Shown here: in pieces, positions 62,969 through 64,000 of the stretch
Layout of the letters: each line of letters begins with the position of its first letter
Position numbering within the stretch: position 1 is the first letter of the stretch
Notes under the pieces: generated by a model
Told to the model about the DNA's origin: nothing
Databases searched by the model: none
What the model saw: only the letters and a program-made list of their open reading frames with translations
NCBI RefSeq assembly: GCF_003254395.2
Contig: NC_037649.1
Location: 8,953,931 to 9,017,930 of the forward strand
DNA length: 64,000 nt
DNA from: Apis mellifera
Lineage: Eukaryota > Arthropoda > Insecta > Hymenoptera > Apidae
Direction: 5' to 3'
Position numbers and translations under genes: made by a program

Positions 62969-64000
62969 CTGCAATCGTCAACAATTCATTCCCCACCTCC
63001 GCCGATCCTTTTCAATTCGCCTTTCTCGAACAATCGGATAATAAGTTTCTTTTTTTTTTCTTCTTTCAAAAAGAGGAAGAGGAAATAGTTGAAATGGAAA
63101 TAGAAACTCGTGGTCGTTTGCGCAACACGCGACGAGTGCGTGCGTGCGTGCGTTGGTTCGTTCGTTTCGAATGCGGCTATCATCGAGTGGCTCGTACCAT
63201 CGCTGCTCTGCGACTGATGGTTGCGGTTGCCGCGCGCGCTCACAGATTATCACGATTATTTTCCACAAGATAAGAAGTTAATTATCGATCAACCCGCTAA
63301 TTGACTACGATACTGCGCGTAAAATATCGCGTAGCAACGTGTACGCGCGTTCGCGGAACTACGTTCGAGCGGCAATTGTCAAATTTTTTTCTCTCGAAAT
63401 GTAATAATGCAATAAGAAAATGAAACGTGTACGATTCACGAGTTTAAAAGCGTGGCTCGTTCGCCGGATTTCTTTCCAAGTATGCGAACGCCATTCCGCT
63501 TAGTAGTTATTATTTGTTGCCCGACAAAACGGATTCTCTCTCGTGCTGCATAAAATCGGCAACAAGCGTGATGCAACCGTGGAAATTTCACGCTTCGAGG
63601 TGTTTTGCCTCGATCGATTCGTTCGTAACGCGCTTTCGTTCGCTTCGATTTTTATATTTCGTACACGGCAAAGTGAAGGAAAGGCGGTTTTCGATCGATC
63701 CGGGCGAAGTAAGAAAAGTAAACCGGCCAACATTATCACTCGCTATATTTTCGAGCGCATCTTTTCGAGTACAGAAATCGAGTTATTTTTTACGATGAAT
63801 CGAATCTGTCTTAGATAATCGATCGATAGATATATCTTGGTTGAAATTTTATCTCGAGATATCGAAAATACGATTTTTTTTTTCTTTTCTTTCGAATGAC
63901 ACTTAAAAATAAGGGTTCTAATTGATCGAGCCTCGTTCGGACGATTGAGGAAAACGAAAAGATAAAATACGTGAGTGGGTTTTGGTATTCGCGTATTCGC
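62969..64000 (-). other. klar: presumed klar intron upstream of exon A
   Basis: Open frames on the minus strand at 62986-63243 and 62978-63268 lack a convincing pair of splice sites, and the longer one has no ATG start. The preceding klar exon and the promoter were not found and probably lie beyond the window. Confidence 0.45.

Noticed and set aside
62978..63268. Minus-strand frames just upstream of klar exon A as the missing exon
   Set aside because: No matching donor in phase; the longer frame begins at TTG and the neighbouring sequence is a repeat of ACGC units.
1..64000. tRNA, rRNA, CRISPR or bacterial operon features
   Set aside because: No B-box with a plausible cloverleaf, no rRNA-like sequence, no regular spacer array and no ribosome-binding-site-led gene clusters were seen; the window is eukaryotic.

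Overview
The window looks like a piece of insect nuclear chromosome, most likely from a hymenopteran, probably a bee. It is strongly A+T-rich but rich in CpG, with long poly(T)/poly(A) runs, many microsatellites, short exons, introns of up to about 11 kb with canonical GT-AG borders, and no operon-like packing. Species is an inference: no species-diagnostic sequence was recognised.

Right half (about 26.1-63.0 kb, minus strand): the 3' part of one large gene that I identify as klarsicht (klar), a KASH-domain (LINC complex) protein. I could chain thirteen coding exons by hand. Every junction has a GT donor and an AG acceptor, and the reading phase is kept through all twelve joins, giving at least 1180 residues. 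The last exon encodes a basic linker, one membrane span and a C-terminal KASH peptide ending RYVRGPPPV followed by a stop. The N-terminus and promoter lie beyond position 64000.

Left-centre (14.2-15.5 kb, minus strand): a CpG-rich island with one coding exon of 105 codons ending in a good splice donor. It reads as the Gly/Ala/His-rich N-terminus of a transcription factor. Because klar is next to trachealess (trh) in Drosophila (cytological region 61C), I propose this is the first coding exon of the trh bHLH-PAS gene. The rest of trh would lie to the left, beyond position 1. The bHLH domain is not in the window, so the call is provisional.

1-14 kb is then probably the long first intron of that gene. 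It holds several CpG-rich blocks (possible enhancers or promoters), a candidate small spliced gene on the plus strand (exons 1801-1853, 2873-2977, 4681-4720) and a TATA+initiator core promoter near 5045. 15.5-26.1 kb is the spacer between the two genes, with degenerate tandem duplications and the klar 3' UTR.

The 11-kb klar intron at 36.9-48.1 kb is the most unusual stretch. It contains CpG-rich islands (38.5-39.0, 41.6-41.9 kb), an extremely A+T-rich tract (42.1-45.5 kb) interrupted by a 100-bp GC-rich TATA/Inr promoter-like island, and a 1.8-kb foldback element built from inverted arms and 175-bp tandem subrepeats. Four CTCF-core-like AGATGGCGC motifs lie in inverted pairs around that element. 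No rRNA, tRNA, CRISPR or bacterial features were seen.
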